Shown here piece after piece: positions 4,849 through 5,089 of a DNA stretch of 5,089 nt. Made by a program: the position numbers and the translations under genes. A model generated the notes under the pieces. That model was not told the DNA's origin and made no database searches. It saw nothing but the letters and a program-made list of their open reading frames with translations. This DNA comes from Acidilobaceae archaeon (GTDB lineage: Archaea; Thermoproteota; Thermoprotei_A; Sulfolobales; Acidilobaceae): assembly GCA_027057815.1 (NCBI GenBank), contig JALURD010000096.1:1-5089 (forward strand), read 5' to 3'. Each line of letters begins with the position of its first letter. The stretch's first letter is position 1.

Positions 4849-5089
4849 TTGCAGGGTGCCCCTAGGGAGAGGTGGCAGAGCGAGTATCCTCGATGGTTCG
4901 ACTGGGTAATTAGGGAGGCCGAGGTATACGATTACGGCCGGTACCCCGTCAAGGGTATGGGCGTGTGGATGCCCTACGGGTTCCAAATTAGGAAGAGGAT
5001 CATCGAGCTAATAAGAAGGCTACTAGACGAGACAGGCCACGAAGAAGTACTCTTCCCCCTCCTCATACCCGAGCACCTGCTCAGGAAGG
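4849..5089 (+). CDS. proS: Prolyl-tRNA synthetase, N-terminal 80 residues (cut by window edge)
   Basis: Class II synthetase that charges tRNA-Pro with proline. The visible part matches the archaeal-type N-terminal region: WFDWVIREAEVYDYG (16-30), YPVKGMGVWMPYGF (32-45), IRKRIIELIRRLLDETGHEE (47-66) and VLFPLLIPEHLL (67-78), which covers class II motif 1. TTG 4849 is chosen because it precedes the conserved block by a short lead (MQGAPRERWQ), has GGTGGG 5 nt upstream, and the frame has no ATG or GTG ahead of it close by. The 80 codons plus one base end at the window edge. The gene lies 55 bp downstream of atpK. The remainder, including motifs 2 and 3 and the anticodon domain, is off the window. 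Confidence 0.93.
   Translation, partial: MQGAPRERWQSEYPRWFDWVIREAEVYDYGRYPVKGMGVWMPYGFQIRKRIIELIRRLLDETGHEEVLFPLLIPEHLLRK

Overview
The window looks like a piece of a hyperthermophilic crenarchaeal chromosome, most likely Desulfurococcales-type (Aeropyrum/Pyrodictiaceae-like); the genus is inference. The evidence is an archaeal RNA polymerase subunit P, an aIF1, an archaeal-type GlyRS and ProRS, a crenarchaeal-style dCTP deaminase, an archaeal A-type ATP synthase proteolipid, frequent TTG/GTG starts, and short intergenic gaps with TATA-like boxes about 20 to 45 bp ahead of most starts.

Layout from left to right. Positions 1-708 (minus) hold the N-terminal part of glycyl-tRNA synthetase, cut by the window edge. 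It is divergent from an agmatinase-family ureohydrolase (793-1713, plus) across an 84-bp gap with one shared AT-rich box. The agmatinase gene runs into the 3' end of rpoP (1691-1930, minus), overlapping it by 23 bp. rpoP is in turn divergent from the aIF1/SUI1 gene (2036-2341, plus). An AT-rich 148-bp gap follows, then a minus-strand PP-loop ATPase of the PAPS-reductase superfamily that most resembles DndC (2490-3566). Upstream of it on the same strand is dCTP deaminase (3673-4215), divergent from the ATP synthase proteolipid gene atpK (4413-4793, plus). Finally the start of prolyl-tRNA synthetase (4849-5089, plus) runs off the right edge.

This is mostly housekeeping: translation (GlyRS, ProRS, aIF1), transcription (RpoP), nucleotide metabolism (Dcd), energy (AtpK) and polyamine or agmatine metabolism. 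Genes are arranged as divergent and convergent singles rather than a long operon, so each gene appears to have its own promoter. The one protein of uncertain role is the DndC-like PP-loop enzyme, which has no Dnd or Ssp partner in view. Around it lie the most unusual DNA features: a perfect 8-bp inverted repeat over its TATA-like box, a hairpin holding its stop codon in the loop, and five GGATCC sites within about 540 bp. I did not find a CRISPR array, insertion sequence, tRNA or rRNA. No stretch longer than 300 bases lacks a gene.
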